DNA from: Pantoea vagans
GTDB taxonomy: Bacteria; Pseudomonadota; Gammaproteobacteria; Enterobacterales; Enterobacteriaceae
NCBI RefSeq assembly: GCF_004792415.1
Contig: NZ_CP038853.1
Coordinates: 3,410,001 to 3,474,000 of the forward strand
Reading direction: 5' to 3'
Length of the DNA stretch: 64,000 bases
Every line of letters starts with the position of its first letter. Position 1 is the first letter of the stretch. Of this stretch, positions 27,325 through 35,433 are shown in pieces. Below the pieces are notes generated by a model that saw only the letters and a program-made list of their open reading frames with translations, searched no databases and had not been told where the DNA came from. Position numbers and translations under genes: made by a program.

Positions 27325-28023
27325 ATGTTACAGGTTACTGAACTGAATCAATATTATGGCGGCAGTCACATTCTGCGCGGCCTGTCGTTTGAGGTAAAGA
27401 TTGGCGAAATTACCTGCCTGCTGGGGCGCAATGGCGTTGGGAAAACTACGCTGCTGAAGTGCCTGATGGGGCTGATCCCCGCGAAGTCGGGCGAGATCCA
27501 GTGGCAGCAGCAGCGGATGAATGGCCGCAAGCCACACCAGCGGGTGCAGGCGGGCATTGCCTACGTGCCGCAGGGGCGGGAAATCTTTCCGCGTCTGACG
27601 GTGGAAGAGAACCTGCTGATGGGTCTGTCGCGCTTTCCGGCAGCAGCGGCGCGTGAAGTGCCGGAGGAGATCTACCAGCTTTTTCCGGTGCTGCTGGCGA
27701 TGAAGTCACGACGGGGCGGCGATCTCTCTGGCGGTCAGCAGCAGCAGCTGGCGATCGGCCGGGCACTGGCCTGTCGGCCACAGCTGCTGATCCTCGACGA
27801 GCCGACCGAAGGGATCCAGCCTTCGGTGATCAAAGAGATCGGCGCGGTGATCCGCCAGCTGGCGCAGCGCGGCGATATGGCGATCCTGCTGGTGGAGCAG
27901 TTTTATGACTTCGCGGCGGAGCTGGCGGACAGCTATCTGGTGATGTCGCGCGGGGAGATCGTGCAGCGTGGCCGCGGCGACACCATGGAAGCTGAGGGTG
28001 TGCGCGGCCTGGTGGCGATTTAA
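27325..28023 (+). CDS. urtE: Urea ABC transporter ATP-binding protein UrtE
   Basis: A 232-residue LivF-type ATPase. Walker A GRNGVGKTT, signature LSGGQQQQLAIGRAL, Walker B LLILDEPTEGIQPSVI and switch LLVEQFYDFA are present. The ATG at 27325 (MLQVTELNQYYGGSHILRG), one base after the urtD stop, is chosen over an in-frame ATG at 27193 lying inside urtD. Last gene of the urea operon, convergent with deoX with only 7 bp between stops. Confidence 0.94.
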   Translation: MLQVTELNQYYGGSHILRGLSFEVKIGEITCLLGRNGVGKTTLLKCLMGLIPAKSGEIQWQQQRMNGRKPHQRVQAGIAYVPQGREIFPRLTVEENLLMGLSRFPAAAAREVPEEIYQLFPVLLAMKSRRGGDLSGGQQQQLAIGRALACRPQLLILDEPTEGIQPSVIKEIGAVIRQLAQRGDMAILLVEQFYDFAAELADSYLVMSRGEIVQRGRGDTMEAEGVRGLVAI

Positions 28024-28030
28024 ATCCGGC

Positions 28031-29044
28031 TCACAGCAAACCGGTTTCCACGGAGAAGTGCCGCTGTTCGCCGCTCGCCAGAGTGATCAGCGTGCCGGCC
28101 TGTTGCGCGGCAAGAAAACCCTCGGGCCGGCTGGTGGCGGGCAGAATGTAGGCCGCCACCTGCTGATCGTGGTTGTGCAGCAGCCAGCGGGTCGCGTGCG
28201 GGAACTGCGCGGTAGAGAAGCGCGTCATCAGCGCAAAGCCCTGCGGCGAGTGCAGCTCAAACTGCACGTCATCGCCATACTGCGGCAGATCGTCCGCGAA
28301 GAAGACGATCTCCGGATCGCAGAGTTGTGGCTGATCGAGCTGCTGTAACGCTTGTGGATCGCGCGATAAGCGATCCATGTACTCGCGCCAGGCGGGTGTG
28401 GGTTTAAGGTGCGCGGGGATCGAGCGTCGCAGCTGAAATGCTCCTTCGGGGATCGACTGCCGGAAGCGTCCCTGGTCGATCCACGCGCTGTTAAGGTGAC
28501 ACATATACTGCAACGGCATCGGTGCACCCGCCAGATTAGTCACCGTCATCTCAATCCTCAGACGGGGCCGATCGGCCTGAAGGCGGACGGCAGGGGCCGC
28601 AAGGTAGTGATGGCCGAAACCTTTGACATATTCACACTCCCCTTCCAGCGACAGCGTCTGATCGTCCAGTACCAGCCAGGCGCTGTCCATGCGGGCGCAG
28701 GCCATCTCACCATGCAGCGGATGATCGTCCTCTGGCGCCGGGCAGCCGTTAGCCAGCAGCCCCGAATGAAAGGCAAAACAGCCATAGGTGTCGATGATCG
28801 AACTGGCAGGCAGCGGCTGTTTAAAGCTGTGGCCCATGGTCAGGTTATGATCGTCAAACTGCACGTCCCAGATCATCTGCCCGAGAAACGGCAGCACGGT
28901 CACGCTGCCGCGCCGGTTATGAATGCGCACCGCCTCAATGCCCGCCGGGTAGCGAAACAGCTCAACCCGGAAGTCATCACTCTCCAGCAACACCCAGGGC
29001 GTGGCGTGAAACTGCTCACGCGCTAAGGGCAAACGGGTTTTCAT
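28031..29044 (-). CDS. deoX: DeoX-like aldose 1-epimerase-fold protein (DUF4432)
   Basis: 337 residues of the galactose mutarotase-like/DUF4432 family: MKTRLPLAREQFHATPWVLLESDDFRVELFRYPAGIEAVRIHN, LPFLGQMIWDVQFDDHNLTMGHSF, then YGCFAFHSGLLANGCPAPEDDHPLHGEMACA and YMCHLNSAW. In Salmonella deoX is the last gene of deoKPX and is proposed to help deoxyribose metabolism, perhaps by anomer interconversion; its activity is not proven. Its start overlaps the deoP stop by 4 bp, so the two are co-translated. Confidence 0.85.
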   Translation of the reverse strand: MKTRLPLAREQFHATPWVLLESDDFRVELFRYPAGIEAVRIHNRRGSVTVLPFLGQMIWDVQFDDHNLTMGHSFKQPLPASSIIDTYGCFAFHSGLLANGCPAPEDDHPLHGEMACARMDSAWLVLDDQTLSLEGECEYVKGFGHHYLAAPAVRLQADRPRLRIEMTVTNLAGAPMPLQYMCHLNSAWIDQGRFRQSIPEGAFQLRRSIPAHLKPTPAWREYMDRLSRDPQALQQLDQPQLCDPEIVFFADDLPQYGDDVQFELHSPQGFALMTRFSTAQFPHATRWLLHNHDQQVAAYILPATSRPEGFLAAQQAGTLITLASGEQRHFSVETGLL

Positions 29045-30366
29045 GGTAACTCCTCCACCAGACGACCGGCCGCGACCGGCTGTTTTTTATGGCGCAGTTC
29101 GCCATAGAAGTAGAATCCGACCCAGGCAAAACAGAGCAGCGAGACGCCAAACGCCAGCTGCATTGACCCCAGCGTGTCAGACACCAGGCCCTGCAGCGCC
29201 GGAACAAAAGCCGCGCCGACAATCGCCATCACGATAAACGCGCCTGCCACTTCGGTATATTTATTATCGACTGTCGCCAGCGTACCGGCATAGATCGTTG
29301 CCCAGCAGGGGCCAAACAGCACGCTGACAAACACGGCGGCGTAGACGGCGGTAAAGTTCGGCACCAGCATCACATAGGCCAGCGTCAGCACACCCAGCAC
29401 CGAATAGGCGATCAGCACTTTCTCGGCACGGAAACGGGTCATCAGAAAGTTCGCCACGAACTTGCCGATAAAGAAGCAGACGAAGCTGTAGATCATAAAG
29501 TTCGAAGCGTGACGTTCATTGGCCGCCCCCAGCGTCAGCGCCAGACGAATGGTAAATGACCAGACCGCCACCTGCATGCCGACATAGAGGAACTGGGTCA
29601 CAATGCCCCGTTTAAAGTGACGATTAGCCGCCAGATAGCGGAAGGTTTCGCCCAGCGACGGCCGGGATTTCTCATTACTCTCTGGTTTACAGCGCGGATA
29701 GCGGGTGAACATAAACAGCAGCATCACCACCACCAGCACCATGACCAGATATTTGTAGGGCTCCAGCGTATGTTCCAGCATCGTCAGGCGGAAGGCATGC
29801 GCCTGCTCTGCCGTCATCGTCGCCATCTGACTTTCCAGGCTGTCGCCCTCCTGGAACACCAGATATTTACCCAGCACGATCCCCATCAGCGCACCAATCG
29901 GATAGAAGGTCTGGCTGACGTTGAGGCGCAGCGTGGCATGGTCGCGATGGCCAATCATCGAGCTGTAAGTATTGGCCGCAGTTTCCAGGAAGCTCAGGCC
30001 GATGGCGATGGCAAAGATCGCCGCCAGGAACATGGTGTAGGTCGCCATGTGCGAAGCGGGATAGAAGGCGATACAGCCAGCAATGTAGAGCGCCAGGCCG
30101 ATCATAATCGCCATCTTGTAACTGGTTTTGCGGATCACCAGCGAGGCGGGGATCGCAATCAGAAAATAGCCGCCATAAAAGGCGCTCTGCACCAGCGCAC
30201 TGGCAAAGTCGCTCAGGGCAAAGACGCTTTTAAACTGGGTGATCAGGATATCGTTGAGACTCGCCGCACAACCCCAGAGCGGAAAGAGGCATGACAGCAG
30301 AATGAACTGGAATAGCGGCGTTTTATTCAGATAGCCATCAGATTGCTGAACAATTTTCTGTTGCAT
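29041..30366 (-). CDS. deoP: Deoxyribose permease DeoP (FucP-type sugar:H+ symporter)
   Basis: 441 residues with about 12 membrane segments, of the L-fucose permease branch of the major facilitator superfamily: FILLSCLFPLWGCAASLNDILITQFKSVF at the N-terminus, then QSAFYGGYFLIAIPASLVIRK and SFLETAANTYSSMIG. On sequence alone it could transport fucose or another sugar. The neighbours deoK and deoX and the DeoR-type control region make deoxyribose the best call. It lies between deoK (9-bp gap) and deoX. Confidence 0.85.
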   Translation of the reverse strand: MQQKIVQQSDGYLNKTPLFQFILLSCLFPLWGCAASLNDILITQFKSVFALSDFASALVQSAFYGGYFLIAIPASLVIRKTSYKMAIMIGLALYIAGCIAFYPASHMATYTMFLAAIFAIAIGLSFLETAANTYSSMIGHRDHATLRLNVSQTFYPIGALMGIVLGKYLVFQEGDSLESQMATMTAEQAHAFRLTMLEHTLEPYKYLVMVLVVVMLLFMFTRYPRCKPESNEKSRPSLGETFRYLAANRHFKRGIVTQFLYVGMQVAVWSFTIRLALTLGAANERHASNFMIYSFVCFFIGKFVANFLMTRFRAEKVLIAYSVLGVLTLAYVMLVPNFTAVYAAVFVSVLFGPCWATIYAGTLATVDNKYTEVAGAFIVMAIVGAAFVPALQGLVSDTLGSMQLAFGVSLLCFAWVGFYFYGELRHKKQPVAAGRLVEELP

Positions 30367-30375
30367 AGCAGAGCC

Positions 30376-31293
30376 TCAGTTACGGTTGAGAAAACGCTGG
30401 AATTGCGCGGCGTCGGGATAAGCGCACTGCGTGCCGCGTCCGGTGACGCTGCAGGCGGCATAAGCCGAAGCCTGAGTCATGGCGGTGACCACATCGCCGG
30501 TTTTCACCAGCAGATACGCGAAGCAGCCGATAAAGGCATCGCCCGCGCCGCTGGTATCGACCGCCTGAACCGGTATTGCGGCCACGCGATGCACCTCGTC
30601 GGCACTCATCCAGACCGAACCCCGGCTGCCCAGCGTGATGATTAGATTTTTAAGGCCGCGCTTCAGCAGCGACTGCCCGGCCAGGATCACCTCTTCATCG
30701 GTGCTGACCGGCAGGCCGGTGAGGATCTCCAGCTCGGTTTCGTTCGGCATGAAGAAGTCGCATTTGCAGGCGTAGTGAATATCCAGCGTGGCAACGGCGG
30801 GTGCCGGATTGAGGATCACCCTGATCTGATGCTGCCGGGCAAAATCGATGGCGTAATAGACCGTCTCCAGCGGGATCTCCAGCTGCAGGATGATCAGCGC
30901 ACAGGCTTTCAGCGCCTCTGCCGCGTCGTCGATATCGGCCGGTTTCAGCTGCTGGTTGGCACCTTTGATAATCAGAATGCGGTTCTGCGATTGATCATCG
31001 ACAAAAATCGGTGCCACGCCGCTGGAGGTGCCTGCTGCGGTAGTGACAAAGCGCGTGTCCACGCCCTGCTGCTGTAAATTGGCTACGGTGTTGGGAGCAA
31101 AGAGGTCGTCGCCGACCTTGCTGACCATCATCACGTTGCCGCCCATTTTCGCGGCCGCGACCGCCTGGTTAGCGCCTTTACCGCCGCAGCCAATGGCAAA
31201 GTCGGGCGCTTCAAGGGTTTCACCCGCTTTCGGCAGGCTGTTGGTGTAGGTAATCAGATCGACCATGTTTGAGCCGATGACCGCAATTGTCAT
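30376..31293 (-). CDS. deoK: Deoxyribokinase DeoK (PfkB/ribokinase family)
   Basis: A 305-residue PfkB kinase predicted to phosphorylate 2-deoxyribose to deoxyribose-5-phosphate for DeoC aldolase. N-terminus MTIAVIGSNMVDLITYTNSLPKAGETLEAPDFAIGCGGKGANQAVAAAKMGG; C-terminal DTSGAGDAFIGCFAYLL supplies the anion hole and catalytic Asp; NPAP and FFMPNETELEILTGLPV lie between. It resembles Salmonella DeoK more closely than RbsK by my recollection (GSNMVDLITYTN). The ATG at 31293 is preferred to 31299 because GGGAG is then 8 nt upstream. First gene of deoKPX, divergent from deoQ. Confidence 0.88.
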   Translation of the reverse strand: MTIAVIGSNMVDLITYTNSLPKAGETLEAPDFAIGCGGKGANQAVAAAKMGGNVMMVSKVGDDLFAPNTVANLQQQGVDTRFVTTAAGTSSGVAPIFVDDQSQNRILIIKGANQQLKPADIDDAAEALKACALIILQLEIPLETVYYAIDFARQHQIRVILNPAPAVATLDIHYACKCDFFMPNETELEILTGLPVSTDEEVILAGQSLLKRGLKNLIITLGSRGSVWMSADEVHRVAAIPVQAVDTSGAGDAFIGCFAYLLVKTGDVVTAMTQASAYAACSVTGRGTQCAYPDAAQFQRFLNRN

Positions 31294-31327
31294 GAACATT
31301 TCTCCCGGATGTTTTTCACATTTAAAA

Positions 31328-31343
31328 TGTTATTAAAGTAACA
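31328..31343. promoter_or_regulatory. DeoR-type operator 1 (deoK proximal)
   Basis: TGTTATTAAAGTAACA: half-sites TGTTA and TAACA around 6 bp, the outer arms of the E. coli DeoR operator TGTTAGAATTCTAACA. It lies 34 bp upstream of the deoK start. Confidence 0.8.
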
Positions 31344-31367
31344 ATAACCTTTCTTAAAGGTTAAATA

Positions 31368-31383
31368 TGTGACAAAAACCACA
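31368..31383. promoter_or_regulatory. CRP-like site between the DeoR operators
   Basis: TGTGA-CAAAAA-CCACA differs from TGTGA-N6-TCACA at one half-site base. It lies between the two DeoR-type operators in the divergent deoK/deoQ promoter region, where catabolite activation of sugar genes would be expected. Confidence 0.6.
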
Positions 31384-31433
31384 TCCTGAAGCGGCGAATA
31401 ATGCCGGAATACGGCATGAGCGGGGATTTAAAA

Positions 31434-31449
31434 TGTTACTATTATAACA
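31434..31449. promoter_or_regulatory. DeoR-type operator 2 (deoQ side)
   Basis: TGTTACTATTATAACA has the same TGTTA-N6-TAACA architecture as operator 1; the two centres are 106 bp apart, about ten helical turns, which suits repression by looping or cooperative binding. Confidence 0.8.
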
Positions 31450-31674
31450 AGATCACATCATGGAGCGTGGCGACTGAGAGGCGTGATCGCCTGCAGGGAA
31501 GGTCCGTTATCACCGTACGGCGGAGGTTTGCGGCCCTTACAGATTGCAGGTAAGATTGACTGCCAGCCTGGCGGATGAGACGCAACTCATTCAAATCTGT
31601 GAGGTTTGTAGCGTATCGACGTCGATTATGACGTCCCTTCTCCGCACTGCAGGATAGGTAACAGAGAGATGACC

Positions 31675-32439
31675 ATGCAAACCCGGCGCGACGAACGCAT
31701 TCACAAGCTGACGCAGGCGCTGAAACGCACCGACAAACTGCATCTGAAAGATGCGGCCCAGCTGCTGGGTGTCTCAGAGATGACGGTTCGCCGTGATTTA
31801 ACCGAGCCGGGTTCCAGCGTGGTCCTGCTGGGCGGTTACATTGTCAGCGATCCGAAAAGTCATGCCGGCCACTATTTTGTCAGCGATCAGCATGGGCAGA
31901 ATGCCGCCAGAAAGCAGCGGCTGGCGCAGGCGGCGGCCAGCCTGATCGGTGAAAACGATACGGTCTTCTTTGACTGCGGCACCACCCTGCCCTATATCGT
32001 TGATGCCATTCCTGACACGCTGTCGTTTACCGCTATCTGCTGCGCCATGAATACCTTTCTGACCCTGAAAGAGAAACCGGCCTGCAACGTCATCCTCAGC
32101 GGCGGTGAATTTCATGCCGACAATGCGCTGTTTACGCCGATTGGCGTGCATACCATCCTGGACGATCTCTGTCCGACGCTGGCCTTTATCTCTGCCGCGG
32201 GCATCGACAAAGATCAGGGGGCGACCTGCTACAACACCAATGAGCTGATGATGAAACATCACGCCATGCTGCGCGCCCGTAAGTCGGTGCTGGTGGCGGA
32301 CAGCAGTAAATATGGCAAAGTGCTGCCCGCCCGCATCGCCGAGCTGCAGCGCTTTGATCTGCTGGTGAGTGATAGCGCGCCCGATCAGGCATTACAAAAC
32401 TGGCTGGCACAGCAGGCGATACCGCTGCGCCTGCCCTGA
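31675..32439 (+). CDS. deoQ: DeoR-family repressor of the deoxyribose cluster (DeoQ)
   Basis: 254 residues from the ATG at 31675 (MQTRRDERIHKLTQALKRTDKLHLKDAAQLLGVSEMTVRRDL), chosen over 31669 because GAGAG is then 6 nt upstream. The N-terminal DeoR HTH is followed by the sugar-phosphate sensor domain (FFDCGTTLPYIVDAI, LSGGEFHADNALF, VADSSKYGKVLPARI). It is very similar to E. coli DeoR from memory, including VVLLGGYIV and GATCYN. DeoR responds to deoxyribose-5-phosphate; this protein should bind the two operators before it. Divergent from deoKPX as in Salmonella deoQKPX. Confidence 0.87.
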   Translation: MQTRRDERIHKLTQALKRTDKLHLKDAAQLLGVSEMTVRRDLTEPGSSVVLLGGYIVSDPKSHAGHYFVSDQHGQNAARKQRLAQAAASLIGENDTVFFDCGTTLPYIVDAIPDTLSFTAICCAMNTFLTLKEKPACNVILSGGEFHADNALFTPIGVHTILDDLCPTLAFISAAGIDKDQGATCYNTNELMMKHHAMLRARKSVLVADSSKYGKVLPARIAELQRFDLLVSDSAPDQALQNWLAQQAIPLRLP

Positions 32440-32619
32440 GGCCTGCCCCGGCACTATCGTCAGCGATTGAGCGCGGAAATCAGTCAGTTATCCCGCATGC
32501 TGCCCGGCATCACATCCTGCAGGGCATTATTCGCCGCCCCCCGGCTGGGATTAGACGGTGAAAAAGGCTAAACTTCGACATCATTCCAACGACCAACAGA
32601 CCCAGAGGCTCAAACCAAC

Positions 32620-34287
32620 GTGGCTCAATTCGTCTATAGCATGCATCGCGTCGGCAAAGTGGTTCCGCCGAAGCGTCATATTCTGAAAAACATCTCCCTC
32701 AGCTTCTTCCCTGGCGCAAAAATCGGCGTACTCGGTCTGAACGGTGCGGGTAAATCTACCCTGCTGCGCATCATGGCTGGCATCGATAAAGATATCGAAG
32801 GGGAAGCGCGTCCGCAGCCAGGCATCAAGATTGGCTACCTGCCGCAGGAGCCGCAGCTTAACCTTGACCACACCGTGCGTGAGTCGGTTGAAGAAGCGCT
32901 GTCAGAAGTGGTTGGCGCACTGAAACGTCTCGACGAAGTCTATGCGCTCTATGCCGAAGAGGGTGCAGATTTCGACAAGCTGGCCGCTGAGCAGGGCCGT
33001 CTGGAAGAGATCATCCAGGCACACGATGGTCACAACCTGAATACCCAGCTGGAGCGTGCTGCCGATGCGCTGCGCCTGCCGGACTGGGACGCAAAAATTG
33101 CCACCCTTTCCGGTGGTGAACGTCGTCGCGTCGCCCTGTGCCGCCTGCTGCTGGAAAAACCAGACATGCTGCTGCTGGATGAGCCAACGAACCACCTGGA
33201 CGCCGAATCTGTCGCCTGGCTGGAGCGCTTCCTGCATGACTTCGAAGGCACCGTCGTGGCGATTACGCATGACCGTTACTTCCTGGATAACGTGGCAGGC
33301 TGGATTCTGGAACTTGACCGCGGTGAAGGTATTCCGTGGGAAGGCAACTACTCCTCCTGGCTGGAGCAGAAAGATGCGCGTCTGGCGCAGGAAGCCTCTT
33401 CTGAAGCCGCTCGTCGTAAGTCGATTGAGAAAGAGCTGGAGTGGGTTCGTAAAGGACCAAAAGGCCAGCAGTCGAAAGGCAAAGCCCGTCTGGCACGCTT
33501 TGAAGAGCTGAATAACACCGACTACCAGAAGCGTAACGAAACCAACGAACTGTTCATTCCGCCAGGTGCCCGTCTGGGTGACAAAGTGCTGGAAGTCAGC
33601 AATCTGCGTAAGTCCTATGGCGACCGTGTGCTGATTGACGATCTCTCGTTCTCCGTGCCAAAAGGCGCGATTGTCGGGATTATCGGTCCGAACGGTGCGG
33701 GTAAATCAACCCTGTTCCGCATGATGTCCGGTCAGGAACAGCCTGATTCCGGCAGCATCGTGCTGGGTGAGACCGTTAAGCTGGCCTCCGTCGATCAGTT
33801 CCGCGACAGCATGGACAATTCCAAAACCGTGTGGGAAGAAGTTTCCGGCGGTCAGGACATCATGCGTATCGGCAACACCGAGATGCCAAGCCGCGCCTAT
33901 GTCGGCCGCTTTAACTTTAAAGGCGTCGATCAGGGCAAACGCGTGGGCGAACTCTCCGGTGGTGAGCGTGGTCGTCTGCACCTCGCAAAACTGCTGCAGG
34001 TTGGCGGCAACATGCTGCTGCTCGATGAACCAACAAACGACCTGGACATCGAAACCCTGCGCGCGCTGGAAAACGCCCTGCTGGAGTTCCCGGGCTGTGC
34101 GATGGTGATCTCGCATGACCGCTGGTTCCTGGACCGTATCGCGACGCACATTCTGGATTATCAGGATGAAGGCAACATCGAATTCTTCGAAGGTAACTTT
34201 ACCGAATATGAAGAGTACAAGAAGCGTACCCTCGGCGCCGACGCGCTGGAGCCGAAGCGCATCAAGTACAAACGTATGACGAAGTAA
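32620..34287 (+). CDS. ettA: Energy-dependent translational throttle protein EttA (ABC-F)
   Basis: An ABC-F ATPase that binds the ribosomal E site and gates the first translation steps according to the ATP/ADP ratio. 555 residues, start GTG at 32620 (GCTCAATTCGTC follows; MAQFVYSMHRVGKVVPPKRHILK). Two ATPase domains carry Walker A GLNGAGKST and GPNGAGKST and signatures LSGGERRRV and LSGGERGRL; a charged linker joins them (KSIEKELEWVRKGPKGQQSKGKARL). No membrane segments. A strong terminator follows. Confidence 0.97.
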   Translation: MAQFVYSMHRVGKVVPPKRHILKNISLSFFPGAKIGVLGLNGAGKSTLLRIMAGIDKDIEGEARPQPGIKIGYLPQEPQLNLDHTVRESVEEALSEVVGALKRLDEVYALYAEEGADFDKLAAEQGRLEEIIQAHDGHNLNTQLERAADALRLPDWDAKIATLSGGERRRVALCRLLLEKPDMLLLDEPTNHLDAESVAWLERFLHDFEGTVVAITHDRYFLDNVAGWILELDRGEGIPWEGNYSSWLEQKDARLAQEASSEAARRKSIEKELEWVRKGPKGQQSKGKARLARFEELNNTDYQKRNETNELFIPPGARLGDKVLEVSNLRKSYGDRVLIDDLSFSVPKGAIVGIIGPNGAGKSTLFRMMSGQEQPDSGSIVLGETVKLASVDQFRDSMDNSKTVWEEVSGGQDIMRIGNTEMPSRAYVGRFNFKGVDQGKRVGELSGGERGRLHLAKLLQVGGNMLLLDEPTNDLDIETLRALENALLEFPGCAMVISHDRWFLDRIATHILDYQDEGNIEFFEGNFTEYEEYKKRTLGADALEPKRIKYKRMTK

Positions 34288-34297
34288 TTGACTAAAC

Positions 34298-34323
34298 GGG
34301 CGGCAGCGATGCCGCCCTTTTTT
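34298..34323 (+). terminator. ettA intrinsic terminator
   Basis: GGGCGGCA and TGCCGCCC arms around GCGA are followed by six T residues, 10 bp after the ettA stop. Confidence 0.9.
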
Positions 34324-34332
34324 ATCGCCGTA

Positions 34333-35229
34333 TCAGCGATAAAACTCCCTGAACACAGGTGACTGCAGCGCAAACTCAATAAAGCGCGCCAGCGCGGGTG
34401 AGTTCAGCTTCCGACCCGGATAGACCAGCCAAAGCTCATTCCCCTCAATCTCCCATTCCGGCAGCACCGGCACCAGCCGGGGATCCGCCATCGCCCCGTC
34501 CGTCAGAAAGTGCGGCAGCAGCGTAATGCCCGCATCGCCCAGCGCCGATTCACGCGCATAGAGTAAATTGTCGGTGAGATGACCCGGCGGCAGCAGCCAG
34601 CGGTAGAACTCGTCGTCACGCTGCAAAACCCATTCATTCCAGGCGCGGTGCGCAATACAGCGGTGAGCCGACAGCTGCTGTGGATGCAGCAGCGGCGGGT
34701 GCTGGTTAAGATAGTGCTGTGATGCCACCAGCAGCCGCGGGCAGTTGCCAATCCGTCGGCCAATCAGTGAAGACTCCTGCGGCTGACCGGTGCGCAGCGC
34801 CACATCAAAACCCTCCTGCACCAGATCGCGCATCTCATCGGAGATCGAAACATCCAGCGTCACATCCGGATAGAGACGTAAAAACTCTGCATTACAGCGC
34901 GCCAGCAGCGTAGCGCCAATCCCTGCCGGGCTGGTGATGCGCAGACGCCCGCTGGGGTTTTCCCTCAGGCTGGCAATCGCCTGATCGGCGCGTTCACTGG
35001 CCTGCATCATCTCCTGGCAGTGCAGCAGATAGCGTTCACCGGCAAAGGTCAGGTTGAGCTGGCGGGTGGTGCGGTTCAGTAACCGGATCCCCAGCCGCTG
35101 CTCCAGCTGGCTGATGCGCTGACTGACGCTCGATTTGGGCAAACCTGCACGTTCCGCCGCGCCGGTAAAGCTGCCGCACTCCGCCACCAGCGCAAACAGC
35201 GCCATATCCTGCCACTGACGAAACGCCAT
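34333..35229 (-). CDS. LysR-family transcriptional regulator
   Basis: 298 residues. The N-terminal winged helix MAFRQWQDMALFALVAECGSFTGAAERAGLPKSSVSQRISQLEQRLGIRLLNRTTRQLNLT is canonical LysR. The effector-binding domain follows from about residue 90 (GRLRITSPAGIGATLLARC). It is divergent from the oxidoreductase at 35434, its likely target. The ATG is preceded by AGGTGAACA. The inserted pair LysR/oxidoreductase separates ettA from nadR, which are neighbours in E. coli. Inducer unknown. Confidence 0.9.
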   Translation of the reverse strand: MAFRQWQDMALFALVAECGSFTGAAERAGLPKSSVSQRISQLEQRLGIRLLNRTTRQLNLTFAGERYLLHCQEMMQASERADQAIASLRENPSGRLRITSPAGIGATLLARCNAEFLRLYPDVTLDVSISDEMRDLVQEGFDVALRTGQPQESSLIGRRIGNCPRLLVASQHYLNQHPPLLHPQQLSAHRCIAHRAWNEWVLQRDDEFYRWLLPPGHLTDNLLYARESALGDAGITLLPHFLTDGAMADPRLVPVLPEWEIEGNELWLVYPGRKLNSPALARFIEFALQSPVFREFYR

Positions 35230-35256
35230 TGTTCACCTCAGACGAACACTCTATGA

Positions 35257-35271
35257 AAGATTGTCCATCTT
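35257..35271. promoter_or_regulatory. LysR-type dyad between LysR gene and oxidoreductase
   Basis: AAGAT-TGTCC-ATCTT is a perfect 5-bp inverted repeat with 5-bp spacer in the divergent promoter region, 27 bp upstream of the LysR start. It fits the T-N11-A style of LysR sites loosely. Confidence 0.45.
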
Positions 35272-35433
35272 ATCACTGCTAAAACCAGGTTCTACACTTA
35301 AAGCCTGTTCCGAATCATTACAGCAGTCTGCCACGAACAGCGTGGCTCAGCCCCTGCGAGTGTGAGCACTCTTCAGGGCCAGAATAGTAACCACACAATC
35401 CAGGCTCCTGGCCTGACTCAACAGGAAAACGTT

